A stretch of 35,780 nucleotides of DNA from an uncultured Clostridia bacterium (GCA_937874275.1 CALNAU010000092.1:1-35780); one strand, 5' to 3'. Shown: positions 1 through 7,383, counted from the first letter of the stretch. Translations and numbers: made by a program. The notes: generated from the sequence alone by a model not told the origin.

Positions 1-10
1 TTGTGTTCGG

Positions 11-1018
11 CTACTCCATTACCTTCCAGATGGCGATGGTCAGCGCGCCGTCCTGGGCGCTGCCGTCGATGCGCACGGGGAAGGGGTAGAGGTTGTGGAA
101 GACCAGGTTGAGGTTTTTGTTGCCGACCGCGGCATCCGCGTGTAGCGGCAGGTAGCTGGCGCCGCTGGGGCCGTGGGGGCGGCGCTTGAGGATATGCAGC
201 CCCGGCAGCTGCATCAGCGCGTTGTACAGGGTGCTGGATACCTGGCAGGTGCCGCCGCCGTAGCCCAGAATGGTCTCGCCATTCACCAACACGTTGGCCG
301 GCAGGTAGCCCGCGCGGGCGTTATAGGGCCCGGCGTCGCGGTTGAAGTCAAACTCCTCATTATGCCCCATCACAAAGCGGCGCATGCGCTCGTTGGCGAC
401 GGCAATGTTTTCCATCCGCCCGAGGTTGGTTTCATCGGTGGTGATGCGGTAAAAGGAGGTGTAGGCGGCGATGGGGGCGGAGTCGTCCGCGGTATCTACG
501 CTGTCAAAGATGGGCTGCAGCTCGCTGAGCAGCCTGGTATCCACATAGGCGTACTGGCGGTGGAATATCAGCTTGCCCCAGCCGTTTTCCATGCCGATGA
601 AGGCCAGGCGCGCGCCGGGGTACATGGTGATGAGCGTCTCGCTGTTATTGTCAGGGGCGGCCTTGACAGGCGCCTCCCGCTCCACCCAGCCGATGTAGCT
701 GCTGGTGACGGCCGGGTACTTGGGCGTGCTGGCCGGGTCCACCGTGGTGACGCGGTTGTCGTCCACATAGCGGCGCTGCACGTAGCCAGTCATGCCGTTG
801 GTGCGGATATACAGCCAGTCGGGCGCCATCTGCAAGATTTCGATGGGATGGCGCACGGAGAGATACCCCACCGTGGGGGCATCCTTGGCGGGCTGGCTGA
901 GCAGCTGCGTGGGCTTTGCCAGCCGGCCGGTGTAGAGGGCCGCAGGCTCCGCCTGCTGGCCGACGGCGGTTGCCGTCAGCAGCAATAGCAGGGCCAGCAT
1001 CCACGCCAGGCGCCTCAT
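11..1018 (-). CDS. Secreted SH3b-SH3b-VanW domain protein (last gene of operon)
   Basis: This 335-residue protein starts with a hydrophobic signal segment (residues about 1-20). Two SH3b-like repeats follow, around 28-88 (beginning LYTGRL) and 108-170. The C-terminal half is a VanW domain, recognised by GGGTCQVSSTLYNAL starting at residue 254 and the RPHGPSGASYLP stretch after it. VanW domains occur in some vancomycin-resistance clusters and in many Clostridia envelope proteins; their biochemical role is not established. SH3b repeats usually bind cell-wall components, so attachment to peptidoglycan outside the membrane is inferred. The ATG overlaps the stop of the preceding VanW gene by 4 bases (1015-1018), suggesting translational coupling. 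The two proteins share the same architecture and the VanW motif lies exactly 82 residues from both C-termini, so they are tandem paralogs. No glycopeptide-resistance ligase genes are nearby, so a resistance role is not supported. Confidence 0.88.
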   Translation of the reverse strand: MRRLAWMLALLLLLTATAVGQQAEPAALYTGRLAKPTQLLSQPAKDAPTVGYLSVRHPIEILQMAPDWLYIRTNGMTGYVQRRYVDDNRVTTVDPASTPKYPAVTSSYIGWVEREAPVKAAPDNNSETLITMYPGARLAFIGMENGWGKLIFHRQYAYVDTRLLSELQPIFDSVDTADDSAPIAAYTSFYRITTDETNLGRMENIAVANERMRRFVMGHNEEFDFNRDAGPYNARAGYLPANVLVNGETILGYGGGTCQVSSTLYNALMQLPGLHILKRRPHGPSGASYLPLHADAAVGNKNLNLVFHNLYPFPVRIDGSAQDGALTIAIWKVME

Positions 1019-2058
1019 GAGCGGATATCGTCCCGGTAGAAGGCGATGAACAGCACGCCGTCCTGCACGTGGGATTGTATGCGGATGGGGAAATTATAAT
1101 CGTTGCGGAAGATGAAGTTGAGGTCGCCAGAGGAGGCGTCGACCCCGTGGGGCAGGTAGGGCGCGCCGTTGCGCCCGTGGGGCGCGCGGGCCAGCACCGT
1201 CAGCCCCGTCAATTGCAGCACCACGTTGTACAGCGTGCTGCTCAGCTGGCAACTGCCACCGCCCACCGAGGGCACCAGCTCGCCCTCAAACAGGCCCCAG
1301 GAGCTCAGGTAGCCGTTGCGGCGGGAGAAGGGACCCACCGTGCCGTTGAAGTCCAGCGTCTCGCCGGGCTGCATCACGCGGTCCATATAGCCCACACCCA
1401 CGCGGATGTTCTCGATGCGGTTGTTGTTCATCTCGTTGTCGGCGATGTTGTAAAACGAGTTGTACACGGCCAGCGGCGTATACTGGTCGCCGCTTTGCTC
1501 GTTGGGGGCCACCATCTGCAGGTTGGGCAAATCCAGCGTGTTGACGTAGCCATACTGCCGCTTGAAGATAAGCCGCGCCCAGCCGCCTGTGATATCCACA
1601 AACGCTAACTGGGTGCCGGCCTGCAGGGTGATGAGCACCTCGCTGCCGGTCTCGGGCTTGGCCATCACGTGGGTCTCCCGGTCCAGCGTGGTGTAGTACT
1701 GGCTGACCACCGTGCCGTAGCGCGGGGTGTTGACCGGGTCCACCGCCACGATGTTGGAGGTGCGGTGCCGCAGCACAAAGCCGGTGCGGTTGCCGTAGTT
1801 GATTTCCAGGTAGTTGGGCAGCACGTCCACAATATTGATCTCCGTGCCCGCCTTGAGGGTGGCCAGGCGCTTGACGCTGCTGTCCGGGCTGATGACGTCC
1901 GGCGTGTAGTAGACGCCGGTGGCGCTATCCGCCCCATAGTCCAGCGAGATGCGCCCGGTGTAAAGCACGGGCTTTTTGTCGGCCAGGGCGCCGGTGGGCA
2001 CCAGCAGGCCGATGAGCATGGTCAAAAGCAACAGGCCGGAGGCCAAGCGTTTATTCAT
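1015..2058 (-). CDS. Secreted SH3b-SH3b-VanW domain protein (upstream paralog)
   Basis: This 347-residue protein begins with a signal peptide (MNKRLASGLLLL..., ending near ALA at about 26). Two SH3b-like repeats follow, and then a VanW domain with GGGSCQLSSTLYNVV starting at residue 266. The frame stays open far upstream, to 2442, but that part is antisense-type sequence overlapping UPF0291 and the Lgt-like gene. The ATG at 2058 is chosen because it opens a clear signal peptide and is preceded by an AAGGAGAG ribosome site. Its start overlaps the end of the UPF0291 gene by 8 bases, and its stop overlaps the next VanW gene by 4. The family role is unknown beyond a likely envelope location. The key Cys of the GG-x-C-Q motif is kept in both copies, but surrounding residues differ, so the pair has diverged rather than being a recent duplication. 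Confidence 0.87.
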   Translation of the reverse strand: MNKRLASGLLLLTMLIGLLVPTGALADKKPVLYTGRISLDYGADSATGVYYTPDVISPDSSVKRLATLKAGTEINIVDVLPNYLEINYGNRTGFVLRHRTSNIVAVDPVNTPRYGTVVSQYYTTLDRETHVMAKPETGSEVLITLQAGTQLAFVDITGGWARLIFKRQYGYVNTLDLPNLQMVAPNEQSGDQYTPLAVYNSFYNIADNEMNNNRIENIRVGVGYMDRVMQPGETLDFNGTVGPFSRRNGYLSSWGLFEGELVPSVGGGSCQLSSTLYNVVLQLTGLTVLARAPHGRNGAPYLPHGVDASSGDLNFIFRNDYNFPIRIQSHVQDGVLFIAFYRDDIRS

Positions 2059-2287
2059 CAGACTTCTCTCCTTGATGGTCGGGGGATTGTTTCTTTTCCA
2101 GCTTCTTATAGCTGCCGTCCTCCTGCTCCAGGTAGACGTTGTCCAGCTGCTGCTGAAAGCCCTGGCGAAAATCCGCCAGGTATTCGCGCCGCAGGTCATC
2201 CAGTTCAATCTGCTCGGCGTTGGTGATGCCCTGCTCGCGCTTTTTGCGCGACAGGGAGAGCATGTAGTCCACGCGCTCTTTATCCAT
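2051..2287 (-). CDS. UPF0291 (DUF896) family small protein
   Basis: A 78-residue, charged, helical cytoplasmic protein. The core MDKERVDYMLSLSRKKREQG...LRREYLADFRQGFQQQLDN matches the short UPF0291/YnzC family, which folds as a helical hairpin. YnzC-type proteins are linked to the SOS-regulated yneA operon in Bacillus, but no molecular activity is established. An in-frame ATG lies three codons earlier at 2296. The start at 2287 is preferred because AAAGGA then sits 9 bases upstream, the same spacing seen for the phosphodiester glycosidase and the glycosyltransferase in this operon. The gene overlaps the Lgt-like gene by 8 bases at its start and the VanW gene by 8 bases at its end, so it is wedged into the operon. 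The C-terminal tail (YLEQEDGSYKKLEKKQ...) is longer and more charged than the core. Confidence 0.8.
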   Translation of the reverse strand: MDKERVDYMLSLSRKKREQGITNAEQIELDDLRREYLADFRQGFQQQLDNVYLEQEDGSYKKLEKKQSPDHQGEKSDE

Positions 2288-3221
2288 GATACCCATTCCT
2301 TTCCAACAAACGCACCCCCAGGGCGATGGGCACGCACAAAAGCAGCACGTACAGCCCGTAGGTGAGCCACTTGCTCACCTGGGAGCGGTCCACCATGAAC
2401 TCCAGCCCCAGGATGCCGCCCAGCACCACCGGCAGCAGGCACAGCGACCAGATGGCCAGCGCTTTTGCCTGCCCCCGGCGCAGCAAATACACCGCTAGGC
2501 AGATGATGATGAGGGAGAACAGCACCACCGACAGCACCTGCTGCAAGCCGATGAAGCTGAAGCGGATGTGCTGGTCGAAGCGCAGGCTTTCAAACAATGT
2601 CTGCGTCACGCCAAAGGTGAGGCCCGCGAAAAGCGCCGTGCGCCCCGGCTGCGCCCCGTGGCGGCGCAGGCTGCGCAGCGACAGCAGGCAGAGCACCAGC
2701 GCGCCCGCGCTCTCCAGCAGGTAGGTGCGCAGGTAGGCGTCATAGTCGTCCCGCATGGCCAGGAAGGTGTTGTCCAGCACGCCGGTCACCAGCGGGCGGC
2801 TGATGCCCAGCACCGTGTGCCCTTCGCCCAGGCGCGCCACGGCGATGAATGCAAACAGCGCCGGGGCCATGGTATCCAGCCACACGGCCTTTTTCACCCC
2901 CGCAATGCGCGCGGCAAGCATGCCGCCCAGCACCGCGCCCAGCAGCGCGCCAAACATGGCGTAGCCGCCCAGCCGCAGGTTGAGCACATTGCGCAGCGTG
3001 AGGAATGGGGCAAAGGTGATGTCGCTCAATACATACACCAGCCGCGCCGCCACCAGCCCCAACAGGGGGGACAGCAGGCAGGTGAGGGCGGCGGCGTTGC
3101 GGCGCGCCTCCTCCTTGCCCGCCAGGTGCCACAGCAGCAGCCCGGTGGCCAGGCAGCCCGCGGCCAGGTACAGACCGTAGGCGTAGACGGTGAGCCCCAG
3201 AAAGGTCATCTGCGCGGTCAC
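2280..3221 (-). CDS. Lgt-like polytopic membrane protein (divergent prolipoprotein diacylglyceryl transferase family)
   Basis: This 313-residue protein has about seven hydrophobic segments and the general layout of Lgt, which transfers diacylglycerol from phosphatidylglycerol to the lipobox cysteine of prolipoproteins. Family landmarks are the N-terminal Y-G-L-Y-L segment, GGYAMFGALLGAVLGG (85-100), ARLGEGHTVLG (129-139) and FESLRFDQH (210-218). Several residues known to matter in E. coli Lgt appear changed when aligned by eye. The His of the HGG-type motif is Phe90, the Asn after R-x-G is Glu133, and the Arg four residues before the conserved Glu211 is Gln207. Arg130, Glu211 and Arg214 remain. 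It is therefore probably a specialised or non-canonical relative rather than the housekeeping Lgt, though eye alignment limits certainty. The start overlaps the upstream gene stop by 4 bases (ATGA). Confidence 0.75.
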   Translation of the reverse strand: MTAQMTFLGLTVYAYGLYLAAGCLATGLLLWHLAGKEEARRNAAALTCLLSPLLGLVAARLVYVLSDITFAPFLTLRNVLNLRLGGYAMFGALLGAVLGGMLAARIAGVKKAVWLDTMAPALFAFIAVARLGEGHTVLGISRPLVTGVLDNTFLAMRDDYDAYLRTYLLESAGALVLCLLSLRSLRRHGAQPGRTALFAGLTFGVTQTLFESLRFDQHIRFSFIGLQQVLSVVLFSLIIICLAVYLLRRGQAKALAIWSLCLLPVVLGGILGLEFMVDRSQVSKWLTYGLYVLLLCVPIALGVRLLERNGYHG

Positions 3222-4207
3222 GGTGTACCCTCCGGCCCGGCCAGCGTGGCGAAGTAGAGCATGTCACTCTGCGCGCGCTCGTTGTTGCGGCTTTTTTGCT
3301 GGTAGTAGCCGCCGTTGTACACCATGGTGGCGGAGTTGCCGCCGTCAAAGTTGAAGGCCTGCGTGCAGCCCAGGCTCAGCATAAAGTCGGCCAGCTCCTG
3401 GTGCGTGACGCCCTGGGAATCCTTAGTGCGGCCCTCGGCCAGCACCAGCACGTAGCTCAGCTTGCCCGTCTGCCCGATGGCCATGCGCGGCTCGCGGCCG
3501 TTGGGGTTGTAGCCGTATTCGGCATCGATGGTCAGCACCTGGCCGTCCTTGACCAGCGCGGGGCCAAAGGTGAAGGCGTTGATGATTGTTCGCCCGGATG
3601 CCTCAAAGGCCTCCACCTCTTCTTTTTGCGATTTGACAAACACGTGCAGGTCGCCCAGCTCGTCGGTAATCAGCAGGTCCTTTTTGCTGTTGTACTTGGC
3701 GCGGATTTTTTCGCCCATGCGGTACTCAAACGAAGTCTTGACCGGGTCGTTGGACAGGTAGTTGGCGTTGATGGCGATGATGGCGTTGTTCTTCTGCGCC
3801 ATGGAGGAGATAAGCGCCAGCTTGTTGGAGCCGGGCTTGCCCGCGGTGGCTGTGCGCAGCTGGGAGGGGTCGCTCACCGTAACGCGGGCTACACGCCAGA
3901 CGACATTATCCTTATCCAGGGTTTCCAGCGTCAGCGTGATGCTGTCATCGGTGTAGCCTGCTTCGGTAAATGCCTGGGCATCAGCCACGCGGCCGGGGCT
4001 GAAGTCCAACGGCAGCGGGGCCAGGGCGGGGGTTTCCGCCATCGCCGCGGGGAACAGCCGGGTCAGCCAGCCGCTTTCATCGGGCATTTCTTCCAGCAGG
4101 CGGTTGCGCTCCTCATCCAGCAGGGCGCCGGAGGGCACCAGCAGGGGCAGGCTCAATACGACAACGGCGGCCAGCAGCAGGCACACCAATCTGGCGGTAC
4201 GGTTCAT
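3218..4207 (-). CDS. Secreted phosphodiester glycosidase family protein (NAGPA/DUF2233-type)
   Basis: This 329-residue protein has an N-terminal signal or anchor segment (residues 5-25, ARLVCLLLAAVVVLSLPLLV). Its C-terminal domain is of the NAGPA type, named after the enzyme that removes GlcNAc from phosphodiester-linked glycans. Signatures are AIIAINANYLS, AFTFGPALVKDG, EPRMAIGQ and NFDGGNSATMVYNGG starting at residue 286. In bacteria these proteins are thought to cleave phosphodiester-linked sugars in wall polymers or exopolysaccharides; the substrate here is unknown. The ATG at 4207 is chosen over one at 4216 because AAAGGA lies 9 bases upstream of it. Only one base separates it from the stop of the glycosyltransferase gene, and its own stop overlaps the Lgt-like start by 4 bases. 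An enzyme that cuts sugar phosphodiesters beside a GT2-GtrA protein suggests glycan decoration or turnover at the cell surface. Confidence 0.86.
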   Translation of the reverse strand: MNRTARLVCLLLAAVVVLSLPLLVPSGALLDEERNRLLEEMPDESGWLTRLFPAAMAETPALAPLPLDFSPGRVADAQAFTEAGYTDDSITLTLETLDKDNVVWRVARVTVSDPSQLRTATAGKPGSNKLALISSMAQKNNAIIAINANYLSNDPVKTSFEYRMGEKIRAKYNSKKDLLITDELGDLHVFVKSQKEEVEAFEASGRTIINAFTFGPALVKDGQVLTIDAEYGYNPNGREPRMAIGQTGKLSYVLVLAEGRTKDSQGVTHQELADFMLSLGCTQAFNFDGGNSATMVYNGGYYQQKSRNNERAQSDMLYFATLAGPEGTP

Positions 4208-4208
4208 G

Positions 4209-5330
4209 TCAGGCATTCCTTTCAAGCGCGTGGTCTGCAAACACCCAGGAGCGCTGCAGGCGATAGTTGATAAAGAACAGGCAGGTATCGATGATGATTT
4301 TGAGCACCGTGCGGTCCACCCCCAGCCACTCGTGCAGGGTGCTGACCAGCGTGGCCGACAGCACCATCACCACCACGGCCAGCAGCACATAGCGGGGGAA
4401 GGCGCCCTTGCTCTTCTCAATCCGAAACACGAAGGACTTGTTGGCCTTGAAGTTGAATACCGCGGACACACTGCGCGCGATGGCGGTGGCCAGCAGCACG
4501 TGCCAGGATACATCCCACAGCACCATGGCATCCGGGCTCAGCCGGGTGAGCGGCAGCAGCCACTTGTCCAATATGGTGAACAGAATGATGTCAAGCGCCG
4601 TCGACAGCCCGCTGGCCGAAGCGTACTTGAAGAAGTTTTTGAACAGCTGCCCGTAGATGCGCACCGAATCGTGGAACGGGCGGAAGTGCGTGCGGCGGTT
4701 CTCTTCCAGGTAGATGGTCTGGATGGTGACCAGGTGAAAGCCGATGTGGCGGCTGGACGCCAGGATGAGCATGTTCATCTCGTACTCAAAGCGGTCGCCT
4801 GGCACCTCCAGCATCAGCGGCGCCAGGTCCATCGTGAAGCCGCGCAGCCCGGTCTGCGTGTCGGGCAGCCACTTGCCGTACAGCAGCGCGAAGAAAAAGC
4901 TGGTCAGCCGATTGCCCGCCCGGCTTTTGCCGGGCACATTATCGGCCTTGAAGTCGCGCGAGCCCAGCACCAGCGTGCCCGGGTGCTCGGCCACCGCCTG
5001 GGTCACCTTGAGCAGGTCGGGCGCGGTGTGCTGACCGTCCGAATCGGCAGTCACGATGCCGGGCGTGTCCGGCCAGTTTTGCTGAATGTAGCGGATGCCG
5101 TGCTTGAGGGCATGGCCCTTGCCGCCGTTGACCGGGTAGCCGATGACGGTGCAGGCGGGGCGGGTTTTCAGGTCGTCAAACAGCGGGGCATACTCGGGGC
5201 CCGAGCCGTCGTCCACCACCAGAATGCGGGTGAAGCCGTGGGCAATCAGATCGTCCACATATTCGGGCAGCAGGTGGTCGGGGTGCAGGCTGGGGATGAG
5301 CACCACCACGTCAAGGGGGTTGATACGCAA
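4209..5330 (-). CDS. GT2 glycosyltransferase fused to a GtrA-like membrane domain
   Basis: This 373-residue protein has an N-terminal GT-A fold glycosyltransferase domain. It carries VVLIPSLHPD, VVDDGSG (38-44), NGGKGHALK and the nucleotide/metal-binding DSDGQH (96-101), a dolichyl-phosphate-mannose-synthase-like pattern. From about residue 230 on, four hydrophobic segments form a GtrA-like domain (FKNFFKYASASGLSTALDI..., FNFKANKSFVF). Such fusions are proposed to make or flip polyprenyl-phosphate-linked sugars for surface glycan modification. The start is set at a TTG (5330-5328) because AAAGGA lies exactly 9 bases upstream, the spacing used by two other genes of the operon. An in-frame ATG at 5372 would add 14 residues (MTNAAPGG...) that look unlike a GT2 N-terminus and has a poorer ribosome site. 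It is the first gene of the operon. Confidence 0.86.
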   Translation of the reverse strand: MRINPLDVVVLIPSLHPDHLLPEYVDDLIAHGFTRILVVDDGSGPEYAPLFDDLKTRPACTVIGYPVNGGKGHALKHGIRYIQQNWPDTPGIVTADSDGQHTAPDLLKVTQAVAEHPGTLVLGSRDFKADNVPGKSRAGNRLTSFFFALLYGKWLPDTQTGLRGFTMDLAPLMLEVPGDRFEYEMNMLILASSRHIGFHLVTIQTIYLEENRRTHFRPFHDSVRIYGQLFKNFFKYASASGLSTALDIILFTILDKWLLPLTRLSPDAMVLWDVSWHVLLATAIARSVSAVFNFKANKSFVFRIEKSKGAFPRYVLLAVVVMVLSATLVSTLHEWLGVDRTVLKIIIDTCLFFINYRLQRSWVFADHALERNA

Positions 5331-5428
5331 GGCCGCAGTTCCTTTCGCGCCGCCTGGGGCGGCGTTGGTCATGTGTCCCGGTGCCGACCGGCAAAAACCC
5401 TTGCGGATTCTGCCTTTGCGGCTATGCT

Positions 5429-5457
5429 ATGATAACCCGAAAAGCCATAAAAGTAAA
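5429..5457 (-). promoter_or_regulatory. Candidate sigma-A promoter for the envelope operon
   Basis: On the minus strand, TTTACT (5457-5452) and TATCAT (5434-5429) are separated by 17 bases, matching the -35 and -10 consensus at 4/6 and 5/6 positions. It lies about 100 bases upstream of the TTG start of the glycosyltransferase gene, which would leave an untranslated leader of roughly 90 bases. Not experimentally supported. Confidence 0.4.
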
Positions 5458-5483
5458 TGCGGCGGCCGCCTTGTTACATCGGC

Positions 5484-5512
5484 TTTCCAATGCGTTACGG
5501 GTGCGCTATACT
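5484..5512 (+). promoter_or_regulatory. Weak candidate promoter for the GNAT gene
   Basis: TTTCCA (5484-5489) and TATACT (5507-5512) are spaced by 17 bases, about 30 bases before the ATG at 5544. The -10 is good (5/6) and the -35 poor (4/6). A TTGACA at 5523-5528 is too near the start codon to act as a -35 for this gene. Confidence 0.3.
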
Positions 5513-5543
5513 CATATACAACTTGACAACACAAGGAGGCTGC

Positions 5544-6668
5544 ATGACAACCTATGGCTTTGCGCAGGCAGGCGACGAGCAGCAGCTGCTGGACCTGGCC
5601 AACATGGTCTTCAGCATGGCGGACGCGCCCACCGATTTTGCCCGCATTCACCCCACGGTGTACGGGCAGCCAGGTTTTGCCGAACTCCACGCCGTGGCCA
5701 GGCAGGAGGGGCGCATCCTCGCCACAGCGGCGCTGAAACCCGTACAAGTGCGCCTTGGCGCGGGGGAAAGCCTGCCCTGTGGGTTCATCGGTACCGTGTG
5801 CACCCATCCCAGGCACGAGGGGCAGGGGCACATGCGGCAGCTGATGCGGATGCTGGAGGCACAGGGCCGCGAACAGGGCATGGCGCTGCTGGTGCTGGGC
5901 GGACAGCGCCAGCGCTACCAGCACCACGGCTTTGAGCAGGTCGGCACCATGCTGCAAGAGGTGGTGCGTCGGCGCAACCTGGCCGCGGTGGAGGACAGGG
6001 GCTATGCCTTTGTGCCGCTGGAGGAGGCCGCGCCCCCGGTGGTGGATGCCGCCTATGCGCTGTACCGCAAGCAGGTGATGGTAGGCGAGCGCGAGCGTAC
6101 GCAGTTTGTGCCCCTGCTGCGCACCTGGCAGGCGCAGGGGGTTGCCGTGCTGGCAGCTGATGAGCCCGTGGGGTACTTGTGCGCCAAGGGGGAGCAGCTC
6201 TCCGAATGCGTGCTGGCCGATGACGCGCGCCTGCCCGCGGTGCTCAAGGCCTGGCTGGCTTACCGCGATATGCCACAGTGTACGCTTACCTTGCCGCTGC
6301 ACCGAACCGGAGCCATAGACGCCCTGTGCATGCTGGCCGAGGAATGGCAGCTGAGCGACAGCCTGATGCTGCGCGTGCTGGACTGGCCGGCCGCGTTGGG
6401 CAGCCTGCTGCGCTTTGCCGCGCGGCACAGGCCGCTGCCCGAGGGACAGGCCGTGCTGTGTATCGAGGACGAAGGCTGCTATGCCATCACGGTGCAGGCA
6501 GGCCGGGTCACCGTTGCCCCGAGCGACAAAATGCCCGACGCGGTGTATACGCATCGGGCGGCGGTGCGGCGGCTGTTCTCCGCACAAGGGTGCCTGACAG
6601 GTGAGCGGGATGCCCTTTACGGCTGGCTGCCGCTGCCGTTTTCCCTGCCGGCGGCGGACTGCTTTTGA
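5544..6668 (+). CDS. GNAT family N-acetyltransferase, Eis-like
   Basis: A 374-residue protein. Its N-terminal 150 residues form a GNAT acetyltransferase domain: FIGTVCTHPRHEGQGHMRQLM is the acetyl-CoA-binding motif A (V-x-T-x-P-x-x-x-G-x-G), followed by LLVLGGQRQRYQHHGFEQVG. The length and the C-terminal part (AVLCIEDEGCYAITVQAG..., then a short PDAVYTHRAAVRRLF stretch) resemble Eis-type proteins, which carry a second GNAT-like fold and a sterol-carrier-like tail. Eis proteins acetylate aminoglycosides or protein and peptide amines; the substrate here is unknown. The ATG at 5544 follows AAGGAGG (5533-5539). The frame is open upstream to 5457 but without a better start. The last 52 bases overlap the end of the convergent tetR gene. 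Confidence 0.82.
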   Translation: MTTYGFAQAGDEQQLLDLANMVFSMADAPTDFARIHPTVYGQPGFAELHAVARQEGRILATAALKPVQVRLGAGESLPCGFIGTVCTHPRHEGQGHMRQLMRMLEAQGREQGMALLVLGGQRQRYQHHGFEQVGTMLQEVVRRRNLAAVEDRGYAFVPLEEAAPPVVDAAYALYRKQVMVGERERTQFVPLLRTWQAQGVAVLAADEPVGYLCAKGEQLSECVLADDARLPAVLKAWLAYRDMPQCTLTLPLHRTGAIDALCMLAEEWQLSDSLMLRVLDWPAALGSLLRFAARHRPLPEGQAVLCIEDEGCYAITVQAGRVTVAPSDKMPDAVYTHRAAVRRLFSAQGCLTGERDALYGWLPLPFSLPAADCF

Positions 6669-7237
6669 GGCGCGTCCAGAAACATGTAGCTGTTGAGCAG
6701 CCGCTTGACGATGTTGGCAATCTGCCGCGGCGTCTCCAGCTTGCCAAAGGCCATCCAGTGCTTGAGCATGCCGGCGAACCCGTGGCTGATAAACACATAG
6801 GAGTAGGCGCGCGCGTGTTCGTCGGTGCCAAACAGGGTCTCCCAGGTCTCCTTGGTGTTGGGCTTGTTGCGCTCAAACACCTGGGACAAGAAGGAGGCGC
6901 TGTCCGTGCGCAGCAGGGCCTCGCACTCGCGCATGTGGTCGCTGAGGTATTCAAAGATGGCGCTGAGCATGGTCTCCAGCCCGTCGTCATCGCGCACGGG
7001 GGCCTTGGCATCCACAATGGCGGTGACGCCGTCCACCACCTCTTTTTCAATGGCCTGGTACAGGTCAAAGATGTCCGTGAAGTGCAGGTAGAAGGTGCCG
7101 CGGCTGATGTCGGCCATCTCGGTGATTTCGCGGATGCTGATGCGCTGCAGCGAGCGGGTCTGCAGCAGGTCGACCAGCACGTTTTTGAGCGCGTTGCGGG
7201 TCTTGATGGTTCTTCGGTTGACATTGGCTGTGGACAT
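6617..7237 (-). CDS. TetR/AcrR family transcriptional regulator
   Basis: A 206-residue one-component repressor. The N-terminal helix-turn-helix is clear: RNALKNVLVDLLQTRSLQRI, then IREITEMADISRGTFYLHF, the typical TetR recognition-helix pattern. The C-terminal ligand domain is divergent, with WETLFGTDEHARAYSYVFISHGFAGMLKHWM resembling the TetR_C8/DhaS-type group. The start at 7237 is chosen because GGAGG lies just upstream and the HTH begins at the expected distance; the frame is open to 7351 but that part covers the promoter. The gene is divergent from the MMPL exporter, and a perfect 8-base inverted repeat sits over its own promoter, so it probably represses itself and the exporter operon, relieved by an unknown ligand. 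Its 3' end overlaps the GNAT gene by 52 bases, tail to tail. Confidence 0.9.
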   Translation of the reverse strand: MSTANVNRRTIKTRNALKNVLVDLLQTRSLQRISIREITEMADISRGTFYLHFTDIFDLYQAIEKEVVDGVTAIVDAKAPVRDDDGLETMLSAIFEYLSDHMRECEALLRTDSASFLSQVFERNKPNTKETWETLFGTDEHARAYSYVFISHGFAGMLKHWMAFGKLETPRQIANIVKRLLNSYMFLDAPQKQSAAGRENGSGSQP

Positions 7238-7265
7238 AGGGCCTCCATTAGACACTTTGATGGCG

Positions 7266-7285
7266 ACTGTACAGAATTGTACAGT
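7266..7285. promoter_or_regulatory. Probable TetR operator (inverted repeat)
   Basis: ACTGTACA at 7266-7273 is followed by a 4-base spacer (GAAT) and its exact reverse complement TGTACAGT at 7278-7285. The palindrome size suits a TetR dimer. It lies between the divergent tetR and MMPL genes, covering the spacer and -10 of the tetR promoter and sitting upstream of the exporter promoter region. Confidence 0.8.
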
Positions 7286-7294
7286 TTTTTTCAA
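7266..7294 (-). promoter_or_regulatory. tetR promoter
   Basis: On the minus strand TTGAAA (7294-7289) is followed after 17 bases by TACAGT (7271-7266). The inverted repeat occupies the -10 and most of the spacer, so repressor binding would exclude RNA polymerase, the classical autoregulation layout. Confidence 0.6.
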
Positions 7295-7302
7295 TTTGAG
7301 GA

Positions 7303-7330
7303 TTGCGGCGCTTGCCAAAACCAGTATACT
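7303..7330 (+). promoter_or_regulatory. Candidate promoter for the MMPL exporter operon
   Basis: TTGCGG (7303-7308), a 16-base gap and TATACT (7325-7330) give a usable -10 but a weak -35. An alternative is the perfect TTGACA at 7330-7335, which lacks a good -10 at 17 bases. Either lies 18-45 bases downstream of the operator palindrome. Confidence 0.4.
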
Positions 7331-7383
7331 TGACACGTGCCTCGAAATCAACAGATGTTAACATTTTATCACCGGGAGGATGT

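Noticed and set aside
11..2058. Vancomycin-resistance gene cluster because of the VanW domains
   Set aside because: No ligase, dehydrogenase, dipeptidase or VanRS genes nearby; VanW domains alone are widespread in Clostridia.
2059..2442. N-terminal extension of the second VanW frame
   Set aside because: Lies over UPF0291 and the Lgt-like gene in another frame; the signal peptide and ribosome site begin at 2058.
5523..5528. TTGACA as -35 for the GNAT gene
   Set aside because: Only 15 bases before the ATG; the -10 would fall within the coding region.
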